Source of the DNA: Paraphysomonas bandaiensis
Lineage: Eukaryota > Chrysophyceae
Reading direction: 5' to 3'
Assembly: GCA_965644295.1 (NCBI GenBank)
Contig: CBFFRP010000186.1
Span: 1 to 64,000, forward strand
Length of the DNA stretch: 64,000 nt
Shown here: positions 22,303 to 37,300 of the stretch, in pieces
How the letters are laid out: every line of letters starts with the position of its first letter
Numbering within the stretch: position 1 is the stretch's first letter
Program-made: the position numbers and the translations under genes
The notes under the pieces: model-generated
Seen by the model: only the letters and a program-made list of their open reading frames with translations
The model's database searches: none
What the model was told of the DNA's origin: nothing

Positions 22303-25300
22303 CTAAACATCAGAAATTGTCCTGTAAGTCCAGTACGCATGCTTCAGCATTAAAGAATCCGGCACGTTCTCGAACCAGCTCAGTGACTCCAGATCAACCT
22401 CTGAACTGTAGGTAAGGTATTCCTTCAGTACCGCATCCTCGGACCAAGCTGCTGAGCTAAGCTGTTCCGTACAAAATTCCCTCAGGATGGGTAAAAATAC
22501 AAATGTATCAATAGCTCCGGTACTTGTAACTCGCTGCAATTCCAGCAGCATATCTTCAGGGAGAGGGGCCCTGTATGCCAGTGCCACGGTGGAGAGTGGA
22601 TCATCATCTCCCTGAGACTCCAGACTTACGTAGAGAGACTGCAGATGACATAGACGTATATGCTGAGCAAGAGATGGGCAGCGAATCTAGAAAACTCATC
22701 AGAAGACAAAATTAACAGAACGAAGAAGAGTTTGCTACGTACCTCTTCCCACTTTCCAGGGCGCATAAGAAGCACTTCAAGAATATAGGACTCCAGTAGC
22801 ATGCCCTCGTCCAGGGACTGAGTCGACCCACCAGTCTGAACAATGAAAGTCATACACTCCTCTAACACAACCTGTAGACGAGCCAGTCTGGTTTGTGTAT
22901 CCAGTTCAGCCCATATCTATTCATGGATTATATACATGAAGAATTATAAGAACTGTGCTGTACCTGATCCGCGAGTGCTGCAGGAAGGGGGACCTGCTTG
23001 ACCTTCGCAGCCAGTCCCCTAAGCCCGCCAGACTTTCTCACCTCTCCTGCGAATTGAAACTGATGAATGTGCAACGCAAGAGGTGATGACGAAGTTAGTA
23101 GTGCTTCTTTTAGCTCCGAATCGATGCGTTGGAAGTTAAAGCCCTTTAAATGTCCACCACCTGGCCCAAGTCCCTGCAAATAACAAACTAGTTATCGTTT
23201 TAGCTACAATCACGAATCAGGTATAAACCTGATGGGCAGCGGCTGAAACAATCGGCATAAGCGTTGTCAATCTGTCATATCGTAGCAACCTATGCCGAAT
23301 AATTGGTATAGGAGTTCGGTGAGAAACAACAGGCACTCTGGGCATCTCGTTGAGCTGTATTTCATTTTCAGGCCGATCACTAATCTCTTGCTGTTGTTCT
23401 TGATCTCTCTGCTGACGTAGGGAAGGGGTCATACCTGGGCGCCTCAGCGGAACGGCGCGCACCGGCTTCTCAAGCATGTCATGACTTTCTTCCTCAGCAA
23501 CCAAATTGGATTTCTCAGGAAGAGCTGTCAGTGATGCCACGATTCTATTGTGGCAGTCCTGCAGAGCTGTGAGAAGTCGAATCGTGCACAATCCTGCGGC
23601 TTCTGTTTCACCGTGGAAGGCAGTGGGCAAAGAAAAGTTTATTGTTGTTTTTTCTCCCATCAGCCCATCAAGCTCTCCGCGCTTCCCTCCAGTTAAATCA
23701 ACCACACCATCCTCAGTTATAAAAGGATTAGGGTTACATTCGTACAAGAACTTCACCAGATGGAAAGATTTATTGAATGCAGTGCAGAAAGCAGACAATA
23801 ACCCGCGCGCCTGATCTCTCTTATCAACCGGGGCAAGAGTATCAATCACATAGGAATTACTCCACATGGACGCCTGCGGCATATCATTCCATTTAAAACA
23901 GCATACACAATACAAAGTTCGACACACACCTGATCCCTGGTGATAGTTGATGGAAGTACGGAAAAAAGAAAAGACTGCCATGCAAGTATGTCTGCAATGT
24001 GTTCTACGAGTGGAAGTGTCGCCTCATTGCTGAGAACAGCCTCTATGACGGGAAAATCTACGGCATTTCGGGATCTAAGGCGAAACCACCTCGTAAAGGA
24101 CTCAAACGAAACAGGCTCTCGTACTCGCCACATCAACTCTCGATAAGACTGGACAGTTGGAAGATGGTCTGTTTTATCACTTTCCGCTAGCGGGGATTCA
24201 AGAATGCGACTCCAGCTACGCCCAAGACTGTCGGCCAGCATGAGAACTGTGACTGCACCAGTATTTTCTTCCCTTGCCTTGCGCACTATCTCTCTAGACC
24301 TGCAGTACAACGTTACATATGAACACTACACAATGTAGCAGTACAGCAGACAAAAATAGGAACTTACTGAGTAGATGCAAACACTGGATCAGAGGAAGTT
24401 GCCTGAAAGAAGTTTTCAAGTTGAACTCTAAGTCAAAATCATATATTAGTAGCAGATACGCTACATTGCACGTTGCTTACCGTACACCGTTAGTTTTAGG
24501 GCCGCCATAAAAGGCCGAAAGATCTCGGTTGCATAATGAAGAGAACACCATATGCAGTCCCATGCAGAGATCCTCCTCTGTAAACGATGTACAACTCTTC
24601 ATAGAGCGAAAATCTAATTTCAATCGCTTCCATAGCGCAGGCATAATGTCTTTGGGTTGTGAAAGTTTCATAACCACTGCGAGCTGTCGTTGAGTGAATT
24701 GTGACGACGACGCCCCGATAATCATTGCGGCGTGAAGCATGAACCTCATTGCCATTGTGGCTATACTATTCTTATAAGTGGAGGACTTCAGGGTATCGTC
24801 AGTAAAGTAGCCCGGCTCAGCGTGATCGATCCCTATACCCAAACGTGTGGTGCCCGTTACTGAAGTGTGATTGGTACCTCCAATTAGTGCTCCACATCCT
24901 GGAGCAGAGCAACGAGTTTTCTCCATGGGAAACGTGCACTCACCCACTGTATAAGGATGTCCATTCCTAAACAGTCACAAAAATAATGCTACGTAAGGCA
25001 CACATTCGGTAGAGTAGTCTTGATACAAAACCGCACTTTTCACAAAAAAACACCTCCATAGAATACACTGAAGCCTACCTGCACTTGTACCATCCCACAT
25101 AACCCATAGCGGAAGTCAGCATTTCCATCTCGCTTCTGGGCATAGAAGGAAGATACATGTTCTTCAACTCGCTGGGGTTATGAATTGCCATACCCAAATA
25201 AAATTGTGGATGCTCCACCGCAAGAATACCGACATGTGCTATCAACTGCTCCACTAACAACTCGCGCTTGTTTCGGTCAACTCTTGGTGGCAAGGACTGA

Positions 25301-28300
25301 ATCCATCTAAGAACTCCTCTCCAGACAGATAAATCGCTTGAGTTTTGATGCGAAGGGCTCAGACTACTAATCCAACTTTCCAGTGATGTCGTGTCATCGC
25401 CACAACTACTACGCTGAGTAAAAAAGGCTCCAAAAATGAGTCCCACAGCCTGATGCGTATTCAACGTATTACTCTGTTGCATCTTTTGGTGCCATGCCCT
25501 TATACTACATTCCGGCCCATTTTGAAAAATAGAAAGTTTATAGGCCTCACATGCAGAAATATAAGAACTTCGTCCATGCATTGTACAGAAAGGATCTACC
25601 ACCATACACCCAAGGCCCTTCCTGTTGCACAGCAAGCGAGCATTCGATGGAAGAGCAGGGTGTCCATTGGGTCTCTTTAGGTACTCCACTAGCATGTCAT
25701 TTCCAGCTACCTCACGTACGACCTTCATAAAGTACACAACAGCTTCGTCGCATTCACATAACAGGGTAGCAACGCTGTCATCGGTACACCGAGGAAAGTC
25801 TGTGTCATTTTCAAGTGACGTCGACAGGAAGGAACATACATCTCTGACGTAGTCACGAATGACATACCTCGCACATACCACTGAATCGATGACATCGATC
25901 CCTTTCTCTCTAAGCACACGCGAAGCATTATCGCTGACCTCGGCTGTAAGATACTCGTACATGCACTGCAAATCGCTCCCCTTAATCATTTCTACGCTCT
26001 GAGTTGCGTAATAGTCTTCAACAATTCCCAGATATAGCTCTGTCACCTCCTGCCCCTCATCATTTTTCACTGACATTAAGGAGCACAGGGTACTTTTTGC
26101 TAATTTAACTGTGCTCCTATCCGAAGCATCAACTATTATGTCCCGAAAGATTCCTATGAGTGCCTTTCTCAGCCGCAAAAAACCAGGGGAGTCAAGGTGA
26201 TAAAACCGCTCGGGTAGTGAAAACAAAAGACACCCCATTTCACTTAGCAACAATTCTGAGAAAGACGTTTCAACACAGTCTACTGAATGAAGAAAAGTGT
26301 ATTCGGTCCATACGAAACCTAACAGATACTCCCTGACAAGACTACATCGAAGAGAGCCTGTGGTATCACAAACGCGTACAAAGTTGTTGAGACACGTGTG
26401 GTTCATAGGGATACAGTTAAACGTAAATTTTACAGTCTCCAGAATTCCATGACGAGCTTCTGTTTCTATTGTAATGTGTGCGTCCAGGCAATGCAACGTC
26501 TCAGTCAGAATCGCCGCAGAACATTGTAGACCCCAGAACCTTTGCAGTAATTTTTCCTGTCGCAAAGATAATGGTGACCTATTGCAATTTCCTTTTTCTG
26601 TCGATTCCAGCAGGAAATATGACAGCAAGGTTCGTAGATTTGGTGCGATTCGATGGAACAGACGCAACACACACTGCGTATGTTTATACATCTCGGATCT
26701 GCCTTTATAATTACTGTCTATGCTACAATTGCTAGCACATGCATTGAAATCTGTATCAATACTATTCCTCAGGGCATCCAATAGGTACTCTGTAATAGTT
26801 AAGCATGCGATTTCCTCCACCCAACCTGCTTCAGTGGTACCTTGTGTCGTAGTCTTTTGCATTTCTCGAATAAAGATTTCATCAATGCATTCCGCGCCAA
26901 ACAAAGCTTGGGTAATTGGATCACTCATGGCGTTACTAACAGCAGACACAATTGTTGAAGTGTGAAATAGAAGATTATCGTATCTCCAGTGGCATGCGTG
27001 CACAATACTGGGCCTGAAATTACAATTACTTTTAAGAACACCTCGTATTATAGTCTCCATAATACTGTAGTGTGTACGAAATGACATGCCAGGAACAGGG
27101 TGAAATGTAGCAGCAACAAAATCATGGAGATATGCAGTTGAATTAGACTCTAATAAACTGGATATTGTCCCGCAAACGTCATCTTCAGGCGCGACAACAG
27201 AGCTAATATAGGAAGCAATGGAACGCGCTATATATGGCAGCGGGTCACCTCCGTCTGATGCATTGAAGGCTGCGGCCTCCACATTATGCCTCGTCGTGTC
27301 ATGACTGAGCAGACTGATTATACGTTCACTGAAGGGAAACTGACAGGCTAGAGGGTAATGAGTTCCACTGTTTCTCACAACACAGTCAGAAAAGTAGTCT
27401 TGACTTTGAGGGGAAGTAATCAGACAAGAACGCGCAATCGCTTCAGGCCCAAAAAATTTTTTTGCAAGAGCGAGCCATCTCTCTAACTTGAAATTTACAT
27501 TCTCTGGTTCCGCAGAGAAATATAGATTAGTATGTAAATTGAGGAGGTTGAAATCTCTGTCTAGATTGCGGAAAACATGGGCGAGTGCTTGAACAACCAT
27601 AACCTCCAGGGAATGCAGAAGTGACTCGCGGAAAGTCCCAGATGAGTTGTCGTAATCTCCACATGCTATTTCGACATGAAAAAATGTACCTGAAACCATT
27701 AAGTCTGACTTTTCATCTAGACAGGAGAGTACACACTCTTCGATATATTCAAAAAACTTTGGGAGGGAAAGCAGGTCTTTCACAATTTTTATATACGAAA
27801 TATTTGACACAGATTCAGGTCTCGTTGGGGTGTGACATCTGGAAAGAGCACTCTGAAAAGAGTCTAAAATGGTTACTGAAAGCATTCGTCTATTATTCAA
27901 ATACAAGGAGTTCACTGATTGCGATGTAATATCTTCCAAGGAAAAACCCTCCATGTCAGATGAGGCACGCACATCGTCCACAAAGAAATACTGCCACGGT
28001 GGGTGGAAGTCTAAAATATACTCTCGGTGTCTTGATTTTACCCCAGGCGGGAGGTGCATCACAAACACTATATTGCGACATGGTGCGGAATATCCCCTTA
28101 TGTGAGAGTACCTTTGCACCGCGCGTACGCACATGTACCTCGCATGGCTCACCAAAGACGAAGTACAATGTAGGGGATCGCACAAAACTATCAGAGTACT
28201 TGGAGAACCGAAAGATTCGGAGCCAAGAAATAAGTCCAACTCACTCGCCATTTGCCTCTCCGACGACACCAGTGCTAACTGTAACACCCGCAAGTCCTCA

Positions 28301-31300
28301 CACCGTACAACGTACCCTTCCAATGCACTTGTTTTACGAGCACAGCTCCACGAATCGCACGCTAAACTGAAGTGAGACACAGGAGATTTCGTTGTGACAA
28401 GTAATAGTTTCCCTTCTTTTTCGGAAGAAATATAAAGCTCATTCTCTAAAAGGTCGAATATATGAGTGTAACGTGCCATATATACACTGCATGGATCTTT
28501 ATTTCTATATCTTATATCTAGCTCGTACTTAAGTGCTGGCGATTTCATGACAGCTGTTGGAAAGACAACATCCAGTAATCGCAACTTTGCCCTCAACACT
28601 ACATCATGAAGACTGATTCCATAATCAGTTGTACTTTTGTTGTCCAAATATATTTCTCTCTGGCAGTAGTCTGATAAGTTCAGCACAAGCGAGGGGATTG
28701 TCTCGGTATAAAAACCACAAAACACCTCGCTCAAGGAAGTAAATGATGTTTCCTTCAAAATTAAATTGCACCATTTCATCAGTTCTTCAGTTGCTATTTT
28801 GCCTCCTGCGCTGGAGAGAATATCTGCTGGGGACAATACTTGCTTCTCGAACCTGTTAAGAAGAGGCAAGTCGAGAGATTCATAGGCTTGCTGCTGGTCA
28901 ACAATCACAATTAGTTTAAAACCCTTCTCCACGGGGCAAAGCTGAGATCTTGGCCCTAGAGCCAGTCGAAGCATCCTCATCTCTACCCCAGTCTCTATGT
29001 CCCTCTTGAGGACGTATCGCTGATTGAGGACATCATATAAGCTCTCAAACATGCTACACAATTAGTTAAACCAAAGAAACATAGGGTATGATACGGTAAT
29101 TGATACCTCTCGTTGTGAAGCAATGTGACTATTTGTCCTTTCGCCATGGCGTTCTTCACCTGGGAAGCACAATGAGGTGTAAATTACAAAATAGCAGGCA
29201 CACTACTTGATTAATTTGTTGGATGATATGCAACTCCTGCAGGTCATCCTTGAACCGGCTCCCTACCAATACTGTGGTAGAAGCGTGTGACAATACACCG
29301 CAACCAAACATCAGTTGCAGTGCCATATCACTGGACGACAAAACCATCAGGTGTCGAGAGGAAAATGAAGAAAGGTTGTCTTTGATGAGCTCCAAAGTAG
29401 ACGGCACAGCAGGACATAGTGATTTCCGAGTGCTCAAGGAATCACAAAAGCAGTGTGTATAGAATAGGTCAATCAATGCCGGCAAGGACTTAGGGCGTCC
29501 ACCAAAATTCCTGGCCACAGCTGTAATCAAGTCCAATGGGGTCAATGCTTGAGCGCCCTGACACATGTACACCTCACGCAAGTGTTTTAAAAGACTATAA
29601 TAGTCTCTCATTCCTATAAAATCTCTAGTCCCTGAGCCAAAGAATTTTTTTTGGTCAGAGTAAATAATGTGAAATGCTTTGGCAAGATTCATAAGCCATG
29701 GCTGAAGTCTAGTAGCCCCGCTGTCTTCTCTGGCAAGCACAGGGCCACGAGGTGGGCTATCACCATCTACAACCGCTTCAGTTGTAGATCCCACGATGTT
29801 TTTGCCTGTGAACATGATGTCTTCCGCACTAGGATCAGGGCGTTGTAGACATATAGCGCGGTTCATTTTACTACTGTCTAAAGTCCAGTTTGATAGACCT
29901 ACTATCGCAACCGGTGGGTTTACAAGCATATAATGAAGCACTTTTAGAGGCATATCAGGTGAGTTTTCAGCAAGTCCAACCTATGATTTCAACAGCTAAA
30001 AAGCGAATATTTTACGTAGGAATACTTTTTACCTCATCCAGCAGCAGCACTGTTAACACATCTTCGCTGTGCTCCTGATAAGACTTAGCGGCTTCAAATT
30101 GGTATAAGATGGAGGCAGAAGTGGAGAGAGGAGAACACTGATACTGAAATATGTAAACTGCTGGAAATTTTCTCCATAAGGGCATGGGAGATAGCGATCC
30201 CTGAAGATTGGAAGCTATTACCTGAATTGCCAACGTCTTGGATGTACCAGGGCGCCCAACAATAAAAATTGGTATCTTATTCAAGATGCATATTATAGTG
30301 ACAAACAAATTCTCTGTGAGCGCTTGGTTCATCGCAATGGATGGCTCCACCACGAGATTGTTAACGAAACGCCTCTGCATATTTTCGACAACACTCTGCA
30401 TAAATCCTTCACGGGCCAATGCATCAAACTTAATCTTAATGGCAATCTTGCTCCATCTTTTAACAACAGATGACAGCTGAATAAAAAAGCTTCTCCTAGC
30501 TTCTGAGGATGGTAGACGGTAACCGTATACATGGGAGATAGCCAAGACCGTCGATCGGCACAGCAGAGAAATTATCATTGACCCCTTGTCCTGCTGCCTC
30601 TTTCGCATTCCGATCTTGTAATAAAACCATATCAGGAGGTCAAGACACCGCTGAACATCACGCAACGAAACTACACTGGGGTCGCCTTCAAATTCCCTTA
30701 GGTAGCATTGACATCGTCCAATTAGATTTGATATCACATTTCTCTCATCCAGATTGGAAAAAGAATTGAGTTTCTTATCAACCATGGACTGAATATAAAG
30801 TGCTTCAGTGTCATCTTCAAGTGATCCAAAGTCGAAAATGAAATCTTTTAACGTAGGTGGGATTGGATGAACTTTATATACAAGGTTTTTGATGTTGCCT
30901 ACTTCTTCACTAAGCTTTGTAGAATTACTATCCACTCTTAATTCCAGCCCTGCACCAATTCCATCGTCTCCTCTAGAGGATTTTACGCGATAAGGATTCA
31001 GGGCAGCTAATACCTTAATTCCTTCATGAATGCGCTGTCCTCTAATACTACGATGGCATATGGCCTCTGTGATGAGTCCCATGTGAGGGCATGTATTTAT
31101 TTCATCAAGAAACACATAAACGGCAGCTTCAGATGGATTGCTGGCAAGTGCATCTGAGGCTGATCGGAACACTGATATGATATCATCTTCAGTTGTTCCG
31201 CCATGAACGTCTAGTGAGATAAGCTTTACATTTAGCCAGGCGCAGAGAAAGCTCAATAGCATCGTCTTGCCACACCCGCACTCTGGTGGTATGATACCAG

Positions 31301-34300
31301 AGTGAGTCAATAATAGCGATAAAAAATAGAAATTAAAAAGACAACAGCATCCTATACTTACCTCCCAGAAGCACGACAGGAACTCCACAGCGCACCCTAT
31401 GTGCTATATCATCACAGCACACAATATATTTGAGAATGTACCTGTATACTATGGCAAGAATCTTCAGCAGTGAATCTCCAGTCAAGCAATATGATCCTCC
31501 AAGCAACTAATAAACGAAGTCAATTGCGCATAACGAAAAAGACGGCAAGCACTCACTCGTGAAGCTTCTTCTGGTCCTCTGTTAATTCCAGTCAACGCAG
31601 AAAGAATCTTCCAGTAAGAGGATGAAAAGCTATCAGCAGTTCCAGTCCCGCCCTCTACACCGATGCCATTTTGCTCTAAATGCCTCAACAGCATAGGATG
31701 GAGCTTTTTCTTTAGTTTCTCCGGTCGGGTAGAAAGAAATACCACTCTGTGAGCACTATTGTTGAATAAAATGCATTCGTGGTTGCTGTCCTGCCATCGC
31801 AATAGATGTACGTCGTATTCCCCTTCTGGGGTTATTTCCTTACCACCGCAGTCGTCCTGGCTAATCATACACATCCTGCAAGACTTCTCAATAACATCGG
31901 GTGGGAGGTACATCCAGTTCTGGGACACAGCATTGTCATCTCCCATTATAAAATAGCCCTGCACATAGATAAAAACCAGAATATGAGTTGCACGGTAAGG
32001 GCACCTGATCCTCATTACACTGGGGGGCAACAATCCATCTTCTCTCTTTAGAAAAAAATAAATGTCGTCTAACTCCATCCGTCAAAGTAGTGGATGGCAT
32101 CTTGATGTAGTGCGGTCTTCCGTTGATATCGTCATAAGGTGGCTGTCTGAGGTAGAGTCCATCCTCAGTAAAGGAACAGTATGCACCTTTACCAAGCTTG
32201 CCGCACCCCGATATGCGAATGGCTTCTCCTCTGTATGCGTCAGAACGGTTGACATTTACCGCCTCACTGCAAATAGAGGTTGACTTTTGCCACTCTAGAG
32301 AGCTTACCCAAGGCGATGTTAACTCTGGGCCCAAAGAGTATGAATACGTCGAGCCGCTATTCTCGATGATGTCATCAATAACCCAAGAGTGTGATAAAGA
32401 TCTATAATAAAGATAGAAGCAGCCACATGGACTGCGAAAACACGGCTTCCCATCATTGTTGTATTCACACCGCCTCCACGACTTGTTGAAAACTCCTCTC
32501 GTCATACCAGTCACACGAACCTCCGAAACACCGCCATCACTATTTCTAACTTCACTTTGACGAGTGGCAAATTCAGCAGCCGTTTTTATGATGAACAACA
32601 TGATCTCTCCTTTGATTTTACGTTTTGTTCTTACGTCCTCTTGCAGTGTTCGTACTCCAGCTGAGCCATCAGGCATGCATGCCCCATTCAAGGGGCTATC
32701 AATGTGATGCATTTCGTTAAACTGCCAGTATAAAACATTAACAAAATTCCACATACACCAGAGACTAATGTTTGTGTTTTCTTGAGTAGTAGCCACATTT
32801 TTAGCACTTTCGTTATCTCTACGTTCACCAAGATTACTGAATCCTCCTGTCATGCCTGCAAACAAGAGATCAAATGCTCGTGGCCCATCAATGCCATATC
32901 CACTCATGAGAAGTCGCTCAATGTCAGCCTGGGTTCCCATATTTTCAATGATCTGGCCTTGTTTTTCTCTTTCCTCCAGAGATTGAATTCGATTCACACT
33001 AATATTGCTAGCAGTCGAGGAGTTGCTCTTGGCAGATACTGTTTCGTACAAATCAATTAACCTATTTCTTTCCTCTGCTTCCATGTCGTTCGGCTCACTT
33101 ACTGCGAATTCATATGGGAACGTGCCACAAGCATGCTGGAGAATATTTAGTGCCACACAAACATACCTCAGTCGTTGAAACGCAGTGGACGACTCAACAT
33201 TTCGAGAATAGAGTCCGGAGCCAACTATGCCATCGTAGAGTGGAGAGAAGTAGTCCTCCCCCATTCCGTGTTTCAAATCCGACTCAGAAAAACAAAAAGA
33301 AAGCCGAGACGCTGCTGTCAGCTCCATAGGGTAGATGGCACAATGAGATAAAGAACCATGTAGAAGCGATGCTGCCATCTCAATGCATACGGCACTCTTC
33401 GGAGGGGGTACCAAAGCATACTGACCATACCCATCCGAAACAACACCAAGAACAGCGAGTTCAAAAATAAATGATGCTAAACTTGAGTTAACAGAGTTGG
33501 CGACATCCAGATGAAACACATGAGATTGGTAGGCAGATGAATTGAAAGTATTGCCAATACGGCGCAAGAGTAACGCTCTGTCAACAGGACAATTTACAGA
33601 CCCGTTGATAGGAATGTATATATATTTCCCATTCATTTCGTGGGCCTTGGTTCTGACCATAAATGACTTCCCAGCACCCGCACGATTGCCGTGATATACT
33701 TTCACCATCGGCGAGTAATCAGGTAGGGAGGCGAAAGCCTGAGATATAGCAACAGGAGACAGCGCGCATGGTGCAACTACATTGTGCTGAAATTGAGCAA
33801 CAACAGGACATAGATGCCTACTTCCCTGACAAGAGAGAACCAACGGTCCGCGTCTTTCTCTAACACTACCACCCTCTTCGTATCCAATACTCTCTGCTAT
33901 TATTTCCCGAAGAATTTGCCCTACAGATTCTTGTACGTCATACGATAAACACTGAACTTTTAATACATAGAAGAGTTCATCACCAATGCCATATAAGTGA
34001 GACTCTTTCCAGCGATGTAAAAAATTCGTGACAGTTTCAAGTGGGGTATAGCGCGAACACACTAAACAATTTCTCCACTCTGGCATAACACTTCGGGATA
34101 TGTACAATGTCATGGCCTGCTCATACTCTATCACTGACGATACAGCGGAAACGGTGTACACGATGCCACTTTTCAGCTTGGGTACAGTTACGAACTGATC
34201 AAGATCATCATTAAGACAAACTTTACGCCGCCTGACGGGGACACAAAGAAGAGATCTGTGAATAGTTTCACACAGTGGTTCCAGAAGGTTGCTGCTAACT

Positions 34301-37300
34301 TCATCGACATTGAAACCACATGACAGCTCTTCCCAATATTGCAATAAATGGCTTGTTACTGAAGAGATCACGGAGCCATCGTAGGCAGCTTGTGCATTAA
34401 CAAAGCAAATAAACAGCGGCACTAAATTTTCAATTAGAGAGTTATTTTCCACCAGGGCGTGAAGCAACTGATAGCAACGCTTTAAATCGAAATAGTTCAT
34501 GAAGTAAAACCGTTTTCTTGCAGCGTTAATTCTCTCTTGCCATAATTTAAGTGCGCAACGAGCTTCTTCAACAGCGAGAACGTAGTCTTTGTCATCTGCA
34601 TCCACAGATATATTCTGCGAGTAGGACGGATAGTAGTCAAAGTGCCCACTGTCCATCAACGCTGACAAAACATCACGCAACTTACGAGCCCAACCGAGTT
34701 GGTGCAAAAATCTGTCCACAATATTTTTTAAACATCCTCCAACATTATCCCCGTCTCTGGACAAAACTATATTACTCTGAAAGTCAAGAAGTTCTGGAAG
34801 GGCGTGCTTGTGTGTCTTTTCCTCAATCTCACCAGCTCTCTCGTGGTTTCCAGTTGATCGACTTGCTGTTACGTATCTAAGGGACAAATCGTGGCTATGA
34901 CTAATACCGCTTTCGCCAGCTCCACCTGATGTCAGATCGTTTTCACCGACAACTTCACGCCACACACGTCCTTCCAGTACCCACGTCGATTTGCACTTTG
35001 GCTCGTATAACTTCATCAGTCTACTAGATGAAGCCCCCTCAACATTGTAGCGAATAATATCCATTAATGCTTCACGCACGCCACCACATTCAGAAATATT
35101 CTTGGCAATGACATTCGGATCCATTGACAAGTTTAAGTTAGAAAAAACTTCAAGAAAATCACGGACAGTTTTAAAGAGGGGTGGGTAGTTATAAAGATAT
35201 TTGTACAAGAAGCTGCGGATATTTCGAAGCATGGACAAGTACTTCTCTTCCACTCGACAATGAACGTCGTCCCATAATTCGGTGGGACATTCCATCTCTT
35301 GCAATCCCATTGCAACCTCCAAACTACTGGAGAAGGCGTTGTCATCACGAATAACCCGCAAGAAAGTTAATAAGGAAACATTCTCTCTCACGGACATTAG
35401 AAGATTCAGAGGGACAAGGAGAAGGCCCTCATCGAGAAGTAACGCTATGGGCCTGTACATGTCGAAATCGGATAGAGTCTGATTTTCCCACACCCCAGTC
35501 ATACTGACAGCTTGATTCAATTCTTTTAGTGATCGACTCAGCTCATTGAGCTCAGCAGCGGCCTCATCACTCACCAAAGACTTCGCAACTGAAAACATTT
35601 CCTCCAACTCATTTCGATTTTGTATGAGGCTATGTACATGTCGCCAATCTCTCAGCTTTTGTCGAATAACTTTCACTTCCCCAACCACTTCAGAGCTAGA
35701 TGCCTCTAGATATTTCCAGGGATTACCATCTTCGTTTTTATAAGAAAGTCCTGTCTGGACAAGAACAGTTTGTTCAGTGACATCCATGAGATAGTTGCTG
35801 TATTTCTCTATGGTGCCGCAAGTAATTGATCCTGTTTGTACGCTTAGGAAAAGATCGCGCCAACGTCTGCTTGTTAATTTTATCCTCATATCATCCACGC
35901 GCGCTTCACCAGCCTCTGTCCAGAGCATGGTGAAGAGTTCAGTTTTGTCAGCGCATACGAGAAGCCAGTCCAGTGCCTGTAGGAGCAATGCAGGCAGCGG
36001 GGGATAAGAACGAGTGCGGGTCGCATAGTCTTTCCCATAAAACTCTATGAAAACATCCGAGTAAAGGTCATGATCGTAAGGAAGTGGAAGTCGTAGAAAC
36101 ACTCTAACTGTGTTCAGAGTAAGAGCAACCCAATTATTGAGAGCTGCCTGAACGTCAGCAAGTATTACCTCATCTGCACTCAGAATTTGAAGAACCTACA
36201 ACAAGTTGTGCTGATTTTCAGATATAAACTCGAACTCACGTTTTACCTTGGCGACTGTCTTCGTTTCCACTAGCGCATTCTGAAGTTCAGTTTCCAAACT
36301 TTCAACTATACCAGGTTCGCCAAGTGCACATTTCAGTCTCCGCCACCCATCAGTGAGTAGGTCACGATTGAGGTGAATCTTTCGCAGCATATCCACTGTA
36401 ATATGACCACGGATACAGTTATCACTAATTCCGATAAAAACTTTAGAAATTATTTCATAAAGATTCTCCAATTTAGATCGCCACGGGGTGTCACCACGTG
36501 TATGTAGGAGCTCATCATCAGTTCTCCACTCGATGAGTGCTGACCAAAGGAAACATTCATAAGATATAACCTCCTGAAACACCTCCCACATGGGTGGGTT
36601 AGTTCTCCGACTTTCAATATCACTGAGCTCTTCTAATGTAGCATACTTGCGAGCCTTTTCGTATTGAGCCGCCATACGCTGGTCTACTCGAGTCATGACA
36701 ACGTGATGATGGCTGCACAAGATATCGCTCAATACATGCTGAGTTACCACACTGAGAGCCTCTTCTGATGACTGTTTAGCACTTCTTATAGCATTTAGCA
36801 GCTCACTTAAAACAGTTGAAGGTTGAAGAGTTCGTGCCACGTCGGCAGTTGTATCTCCGAAAACTTTTACCACTTCTAACGGCAATTCTTCACCTCTAGG
36901 AGAACAGATGTCAGCCACGTGCTGTACTGTCGACAATGAACGATCCAATTGCTTTTTTTCTCCATTCACATCGTCAACAAGAACAAACCCAAAGCACATC
37001 GAGTCAATGTGAATGCGCATCATCCATTCAATTGTCCTCTTCATCACCATATCCCCTTCATCATGCACAAGTGGGATGTCTCTAACTGTGTCGCTCCACC
37101 AGAGCAAGGCCTCACCTACAATTTCGTGATGGGGAATAGTATTGAGAGTTGAAATTGGAACTATTCTATTGAGCCAACGAGTAACTTCACGACGTAGGTC
37201 AGCCACCAACGAGCGGTCCATCGACCATTCCAATCGCTCAAGCAGTGAGCCTAGTAAACGAAGCGTGTGAGGCCCAACCGGAAATATGAACCTGACAGAC

